NCBI GenBank assembly: GCA_003255065.1
Contig: QAOA01006460.1
Coordinates: 691,128-755,127 of the forward strand
DNA length: 64,000 nt
Direction of reading: 5' to 3'
From: Cercis canadensis
Taxonomy: Eukaryota > Streptophyta > Magnoliopsida > Fabales > Fabaceae
The notes beneath the pieces are model-generated. The model was not told where the DNA came from. It did no database searches and saw only the letters and a list, made by a program, of their open reading frames with translations. How positions within the stretch are numbered: position 1 is the first letter of the stretch; every line of letters starts with the position of its first letter. This document shows, piece after piece, positions 35,457 through 48,455 of this stretch. Both the position numbers and the translations under genes were made by a program.

Positions 35457-36470
35457 TTTATTTTATTTTATTTTTTTTATTATTATTTTATGTATTATTA
35501 TTATTTTATATATTCTTTCCCATACTATTAATTTCTACGCTATATTTTCACGATCACGTACACATATATAATGGGCAGATGCAGGTAAGGTGAACATCAA
35601 TATTTAGAGATTTGCTTTGGCTATTGTTGGAGAAGCTCTACTACAAGGCCTTTAAGAACTAATTATTGTATTGATTTTCCTACTTCGTGATGCAGTTGCA
35701 TTTTTACATAAATAATAGGTTGATGTGCTATGTTTGCATAAACAACTTACATAAGTTCTTTCAAGAAGAGTTTATCGCAAAATAAGCTCCTTTTACACGG
35801 ACATGGTTAATGGATGAGAAATTAAAATTAAGTTCATTTTTTTNGAAATTAAAAGTTCATTTTTTTATTATTATATGTAAGCATGAAGGCTTGAATTCTT
35901 TACCTCTTAATTATAAATTATCTAAATCTTCTATCACTAAACTCCACTTACTGATTTATTAAAAACTCATTAATAAAAAGACAAGTTTACTATTATAAAA
36001 GAGAAAACACTCTAATTAGATGGAGGGTGCTCCTAATTATAAAGCTAGTCTATTCATCCCATTTTTTCAGTTCAAAGGCCCCCGATTGCAATTACAGTCA
36101 CTATTTATCTATAGGCCAAAAATAAAGTTTACTATTATAAAAGAGCAAAAAGTTGAGTGACTAAGAGTATTTCTCTAATAAGGGTTAAGTGGTGTTTACA
36201 CTTAAATGGGCTTCTAATTAATTTCCTGCTCACTACCAAGTACCAAGTGCAATCATATATGTGCTACAAATTGCTATTATACACATGCTAATTTTGTTTT
36301 TGTTTTGTTTTGTTTTATTTTTATTTTATTTTACAAACAAACTAAAGATATTGGGAATAAGGAAGGAAGTACATGGCGGTGATTAAATCCCTAACCTTAA
36401 ATATACCTTAGTAAACAAGGGAGATGCCGTTAGACCCAAACAATAATAAAAAGGTATTTCTTGGGTTAAA
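35457..36470. other. Intergenic; short duplication at N 35844
   Basis: AT-rich. About 24 bp (gaaattaaa..agttcattttttt) is repeated on the two sides of the N at 35844. A (TTTTG/TTTTA) low-complexity tract lies at 36294-36342. No gene recognised. Confidence 0.55.
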
Positions 36471-38601
36471 CACTACAAGAAAACACGTAATTTCTCCTAA
36501 AAATTTCTCACATAATAGAATTCTATGAGAATTTCTCATGGAATTCTCATGGAAAGCATGTAATAAGACTTTCTCATGGAACAAACAGTCGTGAGAAAAT
36601 TCTTTAAGAAATATGGCGGGAGTGTGGCACGAACGAAGCATGTTCTTAAGGTACAATTACCATGAGAAAAAGACACCTAAAATCATATAAGATTTCTCAC
36701 ATAATTTTTCTTTGAGAAAGTCTATGAGAAACGAAACGCACCGTTTCACTAAAGGAAAAAATTAGGGCTTTTAAGCTTGATTTCTCACGAAATTTTTCCG
36801 TGAGAAAACTGAATTTTTCTTTCTCCAACACCGTGAGCCACCCCCATTTCAATTTTCTCACTTTTCCACTCTTCCCTCTGTGATTCTCTCTCCCACCCTT
36901 TGGGACTCCATTTCCAAGTGGCATTTGAGGTTGTTCTGGCAGCGGCAAACTAAGGATAATGGTTGGAAAGCATATTTGACTTACTTTGGAGATGAGGTAA
37001 GCTGAAATCCTTTTGTTTCTTATTTTCAATTGTTCGTTAAGTTAAATGTGAATTTGTTTATGTTTGTGGATGAATTTGAGTGTAATTTTAGGATATGTTG
37101 TTGGTGGAATGTTGTTAATGTGATTATGGATTGAGTTTTGAGTTGTTTTGATGGAACATTTGTTGATTCTCATACATCCGAATTACTAAGCATGAATTGG
37201 AGTTGTTGTAGTTTGTTTTTCGATAAATTTCATTAGGGCTTTTGTTTTATGATGTTGGTATAGTGTTTATGCCAAGTTCTTTCTATTTTATCTCCATTAT
37301 CTTTGTTTTGATAGAAGGATTTCAATGTTTGATTATGTAAATTTGTTTTGATGAATCTAGATAAAAGCTTGTTCATTTTAAGCCATGTATGCAACCAACA
37401 TTTGAATTGATAGGGTTGAACTTGAATAAGCTATATGTTTCTTGAAAAAATTATTTTGGCATCAATTTGGTTGCTTTAGAGAGCTGATAGTTCTTACTAG
37501 CTTATGATTCTAAGAGAAATTTGAGGGGAAATAAATTTTTGGCTTTCTACTAATTCAGTATTTCTTTCAAGTTTTGGTGATAGTTTTTGAATGTTCTGTA
37601 AGCCTTTGCTTTCATACATGACAAATTGTAGAGTTTGGGTAATTGTCCTATATCATAAAGTTCTGGTCTGCTTTTTTCCTTCTTGATGTTCTGTACTGCA
37701 TTTCTAATTTAAGATTGTCATAGCCCTTAATTTTTTGGTTTTATGGATATGTTAAAATAGTTTAGGCAAAGAAACCTCCAGTTATTGGATGTTAAGTTTA
37801 TTCAGAGTGGTGATTTTAGAGAAGGCATAGGTTCAAAAGGGATATTGGCATATTTAATGTTAAGTTTACTAAAAAAATCTCTATTAATTATAAAATTTCA
37901 ATTTTCACTTAGTTTCTTGGGCATAGATAGGATCAGTTTCCTTTTCAAATTTCAATGATAGATTCATATGTTTTTAATCATTTTTATATTCTCACAATTT
38001 TGTTCTTCATTCTTGCAGTAAGATATAAACAATGCAAACGAAAATTCATAAATATCCAAGAGGATTTTCAACTGAAGATCTCTCCAAGTGCTGGTATCAT
38101 GAGTACCACAAGGAACGGTGGAATCACGGCAGGCACTTGTGGCTTTCTTCTAAACTTAATACATGTGATTTTAGAATAGATCAAACTTTGTATTGTGATC
38201 CTTTATAAAATGAGTTGATATTATATTGTATAAAAATTGTAAAGTCTATACAAGTCTAAGATCAAACTTTGTATTGTGATTATTTATAAAATTTGTTTAA
38301 ATGTGATAATATATTACTTTTGGTTATTTCTATGGTTTTATTTTTTTTTTCCCTTTTCGTAATTTTTTTAGTATTGATATGAGAAATCAGAAAAAAAAAA
38401 AGGAATTTCTCACATAAATGGGGTTCATGAGAAATTTTCTCATGGCATGGATATTTTGTGAGAAAATTGGTATGTTACAAGGGTTTTTCTGACGGCTCTT
38501 TTTTTGTGAGAAATTATGTGAAAAACATGTTTTTCAAAAAATTTTAAACATTTTCTCATGGAATTGTTCTATGAGAAAAATTGTATTTTCTTGTAGTAAA
38601 A
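36468..38601. mobile_element. Non-autonomous CACTA (En/Spm) element with 3-bp target duplication
   Basis: The element runs 36471-38598 (2,128 bp). It begins CACTACAAGAAAA and ends TTTTCTTGTAGTA, the inverse with only the last base changed. AAA flanks both sides (36468-36470 and 38599-38601), the 3-bp duplication expected for CACTA. Both subterminal regions (36480-36810 and 38390-38590) are crowded with direct and inverted 'tttctcacg' and 'tctcatgg' motifs, the usual transposase binding sites. The interior encodes no transposase that I can see. The one-ended repeat at 21433 belongs to a related family. Confidence 0.88.
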
Positions 38602-41600
38602 GTTATCACATACTTAGAATAAGAATAGGCACATAGCCCATACAATATATGGAATAATTTTTTAAAAAACAAAAAAAAAATGTCTATTAACATCATGCGT
38701 ACTCTAAAAAAAATTAATATAATATCTTGCCTTGTTTATATAATTAATATACCAATCATAGCATGTGAGACAACCATTTTTTACCATAATTTCAATTTAC
38801 ATATACGACTTTATATCTTATACTGCAATTATTCTAATAACATGTGCAATTATAATAACAATTACAACTTGGATATCTCTCTTGGATCACTTGCCATGGT
38901 TTTTGGCTTTTTCAATTAATATATCAATGGAGCATAATTGAGTTTAAATAGATGAAAAAGTCAAGGAAATTAATGAAAATAAATATCATATGAATATATC
39001 TTATGGCTAATACTAGTTCTTAACCGAAAATACATGTAAATCACAAAACTATATTTATAATATTATTTCCACAATCACAAAAAAACACCGAAGCCATTTT
39101 GAGTTAGTGATGAGAGTTTTTGGTAGTTTCAAAAAATCTTAATCATAGAAGCATGCTTGTTTAGTTGCTATTCTATTATATATGCTTTATTAAAGCTAGA
39201 AAATCTCAGTAATTAGCAATCAAACATATAGATCAAAGAGAATAATGTCACTTGAAATCAATAAGTATGAACTGATTAATTAATAGCTTTCAACGTTCAA
39301 AACCTCGTTCCATTAGCCTGTTTACCCGCTCCTGTAGACTATGAGAAGGGAATTCCTATTTATTTTTTCAATTGCATCCTACCTGTACGCGCTTAAGTGT
39401 ATTTTCATTTATGGAAAAAAAAAAAAACAAAACTAATAAAGGAGAGGGGCATACCTTGTTGTAAGGGTTTCCATGAATCAATTTTTTTCATTCAAATGGC
39501 CAAATCAAACAGAAAACAAGTAGTTTAAGTTTACTTTTAATAATATAGATATCGGTTTAGTTTTCTTCAAAGATTTTTTGATGGTATAGTTTGGTTTAGA
39601 ATTATACAAATTAAGAAGAATTTAGGCAGTTAGAAATCAACTGCCGAAATTGCTGCCAGAATAATGTTGGACTTACAATCATTCTCGGATAAATATATGA
39701 TCTTTATCACTTTTTTTTGTCTAACAATTGCATCTAAATGAAAACAAAATTCTATCAAATCTTTTTNTTTTTTTTTTTTTTTTTGTGTAGTACTTTTGGT
39801 TATAATTTTGGATTCAAACACAAAACTCAACAAGTCCTAAAAATAATCTTAGTATCATTCAACTACAAACTATTTGGTATCAAATCCTTTCTAAATATCA
39901 ACTTGATGAAAACAAATTTAGTAGAACTACATATGCTCATATTTCTCATATGTAAGAATGTGCAATCTAATTTCCTTACATCTAAGATACTCATATATCT
40001 TTAATACGTTTCATTATCAAGATATGCACCAAATGACTCGTTATCTTTGTTTCTTTGTTTTGGTCTTAAAATCCAACTAATCACAGCACGACACAAACAT
40101 CCCTAATTGCATTGTAGAACAGTTAGACAACATGCTTATTGCTTGGTGACTGGTGGGGAATGACTTCTCGTATGGGGCAGTGAGTTATAAGCCTGACCCA
40201 CTAACGCACATGATCTTGCTTAAGGTTCATTCAAATTAGTAATATCTAAAGTCTAGAACATCCACAATCCAACTTGTTCTAGTCTTGGACAGGATTTTGT
40301 TCTAAAAATACTTGGTGGTGGTATAGTAATTAACAACAAGTTGATAATTAACTATGTCCTAATGCCAATTAAGACATTAATTACAGAAATCTAGCTCTTC
40401 CCCAGATGGGGACTTCTAAACTTTGATTTGAGCAAATTACAGCTAATGGGTTGACTGTCACACTCAGTTTGACTTCTTAGAAAATTTAAAGGGTGGTGAT
40501 CTCTTTCTCATTAATTCTTTGTCACCAATTTATAAGGGTTGACTTTAGTGAAAGATGCAGTGTGAATACATAAGAACTAAGAAGCTTCCTGACAAAATCC
40601 CACTTGAGAAAAACCTATTGGCCATAGTTGCATTTGATGGGTTGAGTTTCAGAAGAATGTACTGCTGCTATTAAATGTTATCACACAGTGGTAGGTAAAG
40701 ATATTGGAGCTTGTGGAACTGAGTGCGCATACATTAAAGTGCAACTACAAGTTGCTTTATTTCATTATTCATATTGGTTGTACTGCTTGATCTTTTGAAT
40801 TCAAAATGCATATCCATGGACCACAAGTTATAACTTGAAATTCTGAAAATTTTGCATGGATATTAGTTTACATATTGTTACATAATTTATTAATTAAGAC
40901 ATATTTTTATAAAAATTATGGAAGTATCAGGTAAATGAAGCAGAATTATTTAATTAAATTGATTTTTAAAATATAAAACAAGTATGATTTTAAAAAATAA
41001 ATCTCAAAACTAACAAGTTGCACCACTACTTAAGCTTAAAAGCTAAATACATTAACCATTGAATTATGACTTGTGATCGATTGCGACTTAACATACTTAA
41101 TAGTTACATATTTGTTTACATAATCTACATGAAAAACATATCTTAACTCATGAGATACATAAAATTTCTCACAAAAAACGTAGAATCACATCCATGTGGA
41201 TTTTTAGCAATTCACATAGAAAAAATTTTTGTCCCACTAATACTTATTATAGTCTATATATCTTATAGTGTCAATTTTCTTTTTTAAAATATGGTAGTCA
41301 AATGTTGTTTTGGCAAGTTTATATGTATCTTAACTAATTTTTTTTTGTCAAGAACTAATTTAACTCAAGAGTTTAAGTTATTAGGTGAAGACCGAATAAT
41401 AATTTATATTTAACATGTCCTTACACGCAAAAATTCTTTAAGTTTGAAGCGTGGACAAAACACATATTTACTTATATTTTGTGCTAAAATTTTAATTTAA
41501 TTAAAAAAATAAAGACAAAAGAATTCGACTAGTCAAAGACTCTTTCTTGGTGAAGTTAATAACCTGTCAATAATAAAATATATGAAAAAAAAGAAGAAGA

Positions 41601-41976
41601 AGCAAAGCCATGGATATATTCTTAACCAATTTCGTTGCACCAAACTGTAATAATGAATTGTATGTAACTCAAACTAGAAAGTAACAAACTAGTACTTATT
41701 AGCATTATAACTTTCTTGCATCACCCCACTTGTAACTTGTACCTTAGAATTCGTTCAAGTCTTCCCTTGCACGTTCCCATATACAATAATGCATTAATTG
41801 TGGCCATCTCTGTATGCTCAAACTGACACACCCACACCCCTTTCTGTCCCTCAATAATTCTTCACGCGCATTCATGCTTACTCTTAACTTCACCTCTTCA
41901 CCTATAAATCCCCATCCCAAACACTACACAAACACACAAAAGTACCTAAACTTTCACCAGATAGTCATAAACAACA
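38602..41976. other. Intergenic, 5' flank of the first pectin methylesterase
   Basis: Mostly AT-rich. An N lies in a T run at 39767. No gene, RNA gene or element ends were recognised. The last 180 bp before the ATG at 41977 is C-rich, with many 'cacaccc' and 'ctcttcacc' words, as in plant 5' leaders. Confidence 0.5.
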
Positions 41977-44900
41977 ATGTCACCCCCATCACTTTCCCTC
42001 TTTCCCTTCCTTTGCTTCCTCTTCGTCTTTCTCCCATTATTGCTAGCCCAAGCTCCAACACCACAAACCCCACTACCTCAAAACACATCCTCTTCTTCTT
42101 CTTCTTCTCCTCCTCCCCCTCCACCACCACCTTCTTCCTCTGCAGCATGCAAGTCTACATTATACCCTAAACTATGTCGTTCCATTCTGTCCGCCATTCG
42201 ATCGTCGCCATCGGATCCCTATGGCTACGGCAAGTTTTCCATCAAGCAAAGCCTCAAACAAGCCAGGAAACTGACCAAAGTGTTTGAGGACTTCCTCAAA
42301 CGGCACAGTTCTTCATCCCTTAACCACGCTGAGATTGCGGCATTGGAGGACTGCATGGAGCTTAACCTGCTCAATGTGGATTACTTGGAGTCTATATCTG
42401 AGGAGCTGAAATCCGCCGCGGGGGAGCAGCAAGAGCTGGTGCAGAAAATAGAGACTTACCTGAGTGCCGTTGCAACTAACCATTATACTTGCTATGATGG
42501 GTTGGTGGTGACTAAGAGCAACATTGCCAATTCACTAGCAGTGCCATTGAGGAATTTGTCCCAGTTATATAGTATCTCACTTGGTTTGGTCACTGAGGCT
42601 ATAAATCGGAAACTCAGGAAAAGCAAGACGCGCAAACATGGTCTTCCTACTAAGACCTACAAAGTCAGGCAGCCATTGGAGAAGCTCATTAAGGTAATCA
42701 ATTTATTGATTTCTCTAGAAATTCTTAGATAGACTAAGATAATCAAATACTATACATATAGACATGAGTTCACCTAACATTCCTATCTAGCTACTTGTTA
42801 TTTATTAGATTTCGTGCATTATCTCTCCTTTGTTCTATTATAGTATTAGCAGCTAGAGCTAATAGTTGGTATTAATTTTGGAAGTATTAATTAGTTGGTT
42901 ATTTATTATTTCTCTCTCCTCCCTCCTTTTCAATTTGGCCTCGCTAGTAAACAACAGGTAGTAGAGATGGTATTAAATATGGTTTTTTTTTTTTTTTGTT
43001 ATTATATAAAATAGAGTTAGATGCTTTTGTTAAGAATAAGAGCAATTATAGCATCATTGAAACACGTTAAAAATCATTAAAATTCATGCTATAATTTGGG
43101 TGAGCATAGTTATTGATTAGGCTGGTGATAAAGTATATAGTGCCTAATATAGAGGTGAATAACATGTTCTTTTCTGACATGATAGGTGGATGGTATGTTC
43201 AAAATTCAAATGAAGAAAAAAGGACAAATTGCATTGAATAAGAAGATATATACTCATAAGAGTACTGAGCATCATTTTCTTATAGAACTACTTTTTCGAA
43301 GAAAATATTATTTTTTTCTAAAATTATTTTTAATTAAGAAATCATTTCCTGTTAAATATATTCTTCACCATCAATTTATTTTTAACCAAGCAAATGCTAC
43401 CTAAGTTTAATCAAGAATATCGTTCTGGAGCTACTAACATTATAAAATTTAATTAATTTCTAAATCAATTATTCTTTCTTGAAAGTTGTGTCAATGAGGT
43501 GTAGATTACGAAGAATAAACTTTCAAATAGCTTTTTAAGGTTGATTATTTTGTCTACTAGGTGTAGATATAGTATAATCACAATTTAAACATAATATTAT
43601 TTTTTTTAACAAAAGAAGTAACTTATTTTATAAAAATTGCCCAAAAATTTTCTATCCACGTGTTAGAGTCAAGAGCTAATGAATTTTAGGGTCAGAAAAA
43701 ATCTCACTTACCCTATTCTCCAATTAGTATAAACCAATTTGAGGGAGAAATTTCCAGATCAGCCACCTATTTTAAACAAAAAGAAAATTGGGACAACAAA
43801 GTCAACCACATGCATACTTCCATAGTTGCAACTTGCAAGTCAATCTAGTAAGCAAGTTCTTGGTCCGTTCATTGACTAGAAGGTCACGTGGGTCTTGCTT
43901 GTTAAGCCAATGGCCACCGACCACGTGCCATCTCGAGCTTCCAGGTAGCATACATATTGAATCTAAGACCACTACTTAACCTTCCCTATCTGTTAAAAGA
44001 CAAATATAAAGGTACAAGGTCATGTTAAGTGTTCATACGAATTCAGACAGTTGCTTTTTTTTTTTTTTTTTTTTTNTTTTTTTTTTTTTCTTGAAACGTG
44101 ATAGTATAGAAGATAGAACTTATGATCTTTTATAAATTACTCAAATTTCTCATTGCTAGACCTCATTTAGTGTAGTCTTAACGCCATTACTTACTTGTGC
44201 GCCAATAGTTTTTTTTCTTTGGTGGAAGTAATCTTTAGTTTCATGTGTTATGTATAGTCAGGAATGAACTTAATTAGTTATATCTTAAGGAGTTAATTGA
44301 AAGGCTAAAAGTGACACATTACATTGCTGCAGCTTCTTCGGAAGAAGTATAGCTGTGAGGAATCATCCAACTGCACTAGGAGTGAAAGGATTCTTAAAGA
44401 AGAAAGCGCAAGCAAAGGGATTCTAATGAAGGACTACGTGATTGTGAGCCCATATGGTATTGACAACTTCACTTCCATTGGAGATGCTATTGCTGCTGCA
44501 CCCAACAACTCAAAACCAGAAGATGGGTATTTCCTTATCTATGCTAGAGAAGGAGTCTACGAGGAGTATGTCATTGTTCCCAAAGAGAAGAAGAATATCT
44601 TGCTCATTGGAGATGGTATCAATAAGACAATCATCACAGGGAACCATAGTGTGATAGATGGTTGGACAACTTTCAATTCTTCCACCTTTGGTAAGCAACT
44701 TTCTCTGTTTTTGTTTAGAAATGCAATACAGTGCTCAAAAACCATTACCACATATACTTGAAACCGAAAATCATATAAATCAAAAACATTTCCTAAGCTT
44801 TTTACTTGACAGCTTAAACTTTTCAGTAATTCTACCTAAATAAATTTTACATTCACAATACAACTGTAGATATATGAATTTAGATAGTCTCACTTAGACT

Positions 44901-46067
44901 TTCAAAACTCATAAAACTAGTCCCACTATAACTATCGTTGCTCTTAACTTTTAGGATGAATAGTTTTGACATGTATAGTATAATAGCCTCTTCGATCAAA
45001 TGATGTATAGTTCATTAAGAGTAATGATACAGCTATACCATTTTTTAACACCTTCATTGAACCCTTATACTTGATAGCATCTAAAATTCATTGGACTCAC
45101 CTTAAACTGTATGGACTCGCTTAAACATTTTTTGTACGGCTCGAATTTTTCTATACCTCTTAACCTCTTGAAAGTGGTATAAGAGTATCATTTCTCGTTC
45201 AATAATGGGGCTTTGAACCAGAGGGGAGGTTAGGAATATACAAAAATGATTCATAGGCATTCATTTCTTCTTAGAAACTTTATTTATAAGTATAACGTAA
45301 TTGGTCAGTTGTATAAAATAATTCCTGTTCTTTGCTAAACCTAATTCCTTATACATTTTATGATGAATGTAGCTGTTGCTGGAGAAAGATTTATAGCAGT
45401 GGATGTTACATTCAGAAACACAGCCGGACCGGCAAAGCACCAAGCAGTAGCTGTGAGGAACAATGCTGACCTCTCAACATTCTATCGTTGCAGTTTTGAA
45501 GGATACCAGGACACTCTATATGTGCACTCTCTGAGGCAATTCTATAGGGAATGTGACATATATGGTACTGTGGATTTTATTTTTGGCAATGCTGCTGTGG
45601 TCTTTCAAAAGTGCCACATATATGCGCGAAAACCATTGCCATTTCAGAAGAATGCTGTGACAGCACAAGGTAGAACAGACCCCAATCAAAACACTGGCAT
45701 CTCCATCCAAAACTGCACAATTGAAGCTGCACCAGACTTGACAATGGACTTGAACTCCACCTTGAGTTACTTGGGCCGGCCGTGGAAGGAGTACTCGAGG
45801 ACTGTCCTTATGGAGTCATATATTGGAGATCTAATTCAACCAGCTGGGTGGTTAGAATGGAATGGCACAGTTGGGTTAGACACCCTTTTTTATGGTGAGT
45901 TCAATAATCATGGACCTGGTGCTAAAACTGATAACAGAGTAAAATGGCGTGGTTATAGTCTGTTGAATGCTACTCAAGTTTTTAACTTTACTGTCCTCAA
46001 TTTTACACTGGGAGATACATGGCTGCCTGACACAGATATACCCTTCTCTGGAGGATTACTAGAGTAA
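41977..46067 (+). CDS. Pectinesterase with N-terminal inhibitor domain (type I PME)
   Basis: Secreted enzyme that removes methyl esters from wall homogalacturonan. Three exons: 41977-42693, 44333-44690 and 45373-46067; GT-AG introns, 589 residues. Residues 1-25 are a signal peptide. A Pro/Ser-rich linker (27-54) with eight prolines in a row follows, then the inhibitor pro-domain from CKSTLYPKLC to CYDGL (about 57-165). The catalytic domain carries G.YEE, HQAVAVR (Q382), QDTLY (D405), VDFIFGN (D426) and YLGRPW (R494), all intact. The usual RRLL-type cleavage site between the domains is replaced by NRKLRKSKTRK. Intron two holds a MITE at 45021-45196. It faces a second esterase gene tail to tail. 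Confidence 0.93.
45021..45196. mobile_element. MITE in intron two of the pectinesterase
   Basis: The left end 'gtaatgatacagctatacca' and the right end, reversed, 'gaaatgatactcttatacca' form imperfect inverted repeats of about 25 bp, about 176 bp apart. No clear target duplication, so the superfamily is uncertain. Confidence 0.6.
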
Positions 46068-46590
46068 AAATAGGAAATTGACGGAAGTAATAGCTTTAAT
46101 TCATTATTTCTTTGATATAATGTAACCATATGAGTATTCATTTTGAAGGAAGAGATTCAAAAATGAATGTAATTCAAAACTTATATGTGGAAATAAAGTC
46201 GTGATTATTGATTATTTAGCATATCCTTCCAAATTCCAAATCCATTTGATTAGTTTCATCAGTGCAAGGTTTGTATAAAGATTTGTTGTTCATATGACAA
46301 GGTCATATTCTTATGGTTCACATTGTATTCTGAGATACTAAATTGTAGACACCTGAAGCACAGATGTTACGCAAATTACTTACACAGTTACATGCCTAGT
46401 GGTTAAATTTTAAGGGTGTTCTAGTATTAGGAAACAATCATCTAGAAGTTGAAGCAAGCATGGACAAAATAAAGGTTTTTCATTACACCATAAAAATAAA
46501 AATTTTGATTTGACCACTTGATTAAATTGGCCATAATATTATGTGAATACTCAATACTTAAAACTTAAGTTCTAACTAAATCTATATGTA
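46068..46590. other. 3' flank of the first pectinesterase
   Basis: Presumed 3' UTR followed by AT-rich spacer. A candidate polyadenylation signal aataaa lies at 46191. Nothing else recognised. Confidence 0.5.
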
Positions 46591-47841
46591 GGAATTTGCT
46601 GAAGTAATTGAGAGTGTAAATATGCTCCTAGAGGTGAATAGGAGATAAAAACAATTATAATTCAGAAATATAGATTAAAACAATTTATAGAATAACCAAT
46701 TTATATTCAAAACTCGTTTTAGAGCTAGTTATTATAAAACCCATAAATAACTTAACATAAATTAATCAGAATATGAATACTCAAAACATGAACCAGATAG
46801 CCATTTAGATCGAAAAGATAAGTTCTTGCATATATGAATAGAACAATTTATAAGGCAAGAAACAGTAAGCTTAACAAGAGTAGAACAGCAGAGCTAGTTA
46901 TGCATCATATTTAAAGACATATAACAGCTGAATAAAAGAAAGAAGGGTAGAGAGATTTAGCCCAGAATTTTTATAGTGGTTCGGCCAATAACAAGGCCTA
47001 CGTCCACTCTCCCAAGCCTTGGGTTCTACTATCAAGATTATTTGTCCAAGCTTCGTTTACAGCACTTATTTTTACAACAAGTTTAACTAGAAAACTTCTC
47101 TCCCTAGTTTCTTTATAGAGCTCACTACAAACTCTCTCCTTCTGTCAAACAAAGACAGAAGTCACTCCTCAGATTTCCCAATGAAATTTGTTACAAATTC
47201 CTAGATTTGTATGGCACCCAATGATATACAACTCTCTCAAAGGCTTTACACAGAAGTAGTACATAGTTTATAGAAGAGACAAATAACTAGCTTCACACAG
47301 AGCTTTTTTTTTTTTGACTGATTCAAATGGATTATCTTCTCTTCTTTTCTAGACTTAGGTCTTCAAAATTTATAGCAGAAGGTTGAAGATGACCGTTGCT
47401 AATGGGCTAGGCTTCTACTTACTTGATTTGAGGTCTTGATGACCTGATTTGATATCATATCTTTGATTAAGAAATAATCTCTCATTTTAAATAATTTCCT
47501 TATATATAGTACTTGTTTCCTTTCTTGTTGTTGATTCTTCTCTTCAAATTCCTCATATGGGCTTCCTTCCAACGTCTTTGAGGTCCAATAATTGGTCCAG
47601 ACAAATTAGGCTTTAGCCTTTGTTGGTCCACAAAGTCTGAGGCTTTAAAAACAACACAAAAATCCAACTCTTGAACTTCAAGCTGATTCTTTGAACTAGA
47701 AAACTGGTTGTGCTTCATCTAAGTTTATCACCTAACATGTTCACTTAGAATAAACGCTTGAACAAACACATTAAAGTAAGTGATAAGCAAGGCTATTTGT
47801 TATCATCAAAACTTAGGGTTAGGAGAACTGTGAGGCCAACA
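46591..47841 (-). mobile_element. Degenerate retroelement-like block between the two pectinesterases
   Basis: At the right edge the minus strand begins TGTTGGCCTCACAG, then 'taagttttgatgataacaaa', as at 34222. Toward the left it contains 'gtggttcggccaa' with 'ggcctacgtccactctccc' (46977-47013) and 'atgctcctagaggtgaatag' (46621-46640), phrases that recur in plant LTR-type repeats. No reverse transcriptase frame and no matched target duplication were found, so the boundaries are approximate. Confidence 0.4.
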
Positions 47842-48060
47842 ATAACCTACTATTTTAAAGGACTTAGGATCCACTACCATGTAGTCTCATTAATGCCTTT
47901 ATTTTACTTTGAGATGTGTGTAGACTTGCAAGCACATCTCTGCTTGAGAGGGAAGGAAACTGAATTTATTTTTCTTTTTCTCTCTTTTAAATTTTTTGAT
48001 ATGAAGAGAGAAAGATACTAAACATAGAGATAGATAAAGATTGGTGAAGACACAGTATAA

Positions 48061-48429
48061 AGGAGCACTCAAAATGCCCCTGATGGATTCAAAGAGGTTC
48101 AAAAGAGGTATCAAGTTAAATCAATCAATATATGAAGTATCAAATGGATAATACAAAACAAAACAATCTTGGGAGAGAAGAAAACAACAATGATCCAAAC
48201 AATTCTAAGAAAGGAAACTTTGCCTCATATGTGCATGTATAAAANAGGAGCACTCAAAATGCCCCTGATGGATTAAAAGAGGTTCAAAAGAGGTATCAAG
48301 TTAAATCAATCAATATATGAAGTATCAAATGGATAATACAAAACAAAACAATCTTGGAGAGAGAAGAAAACAACAATGATCCAAACAATTCTAAGAAAGG
48401 AAACTTTGCCTCATATGTGCATGTATAAA
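48061..48429. repeat. 184-bp duplication around N 48245
   Basis: Positions 48061-48244 and 48246-48429 are the same with two or three small differences, joined by an N. It lies just beyond the stop codon of the second pectinesterase, in its 3' flank. Confidence 0.88.
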
Positions 48430-48455
48430 AGTTGTGAAGTTGTCACAGATCAGAC

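Noticed and set aside
34829..35593. 254-codon poly-leucine frame (and a poly-tyrosine frame)
   Set aside because: It is a direct product of the ATT/ACT trinucleotide array.
37955..38179. 74-codon frame inside the CACTA element
   Set aside because: No transposase similarity; hydrophobic AT-rich composition expected by chance.
43186..43404. 72-codon frame in intron one of the first pectinesterase
   Set aside because: No motif, AT-driven Lys/Phe composition, and it lies wholly in an intron with good splice sites.
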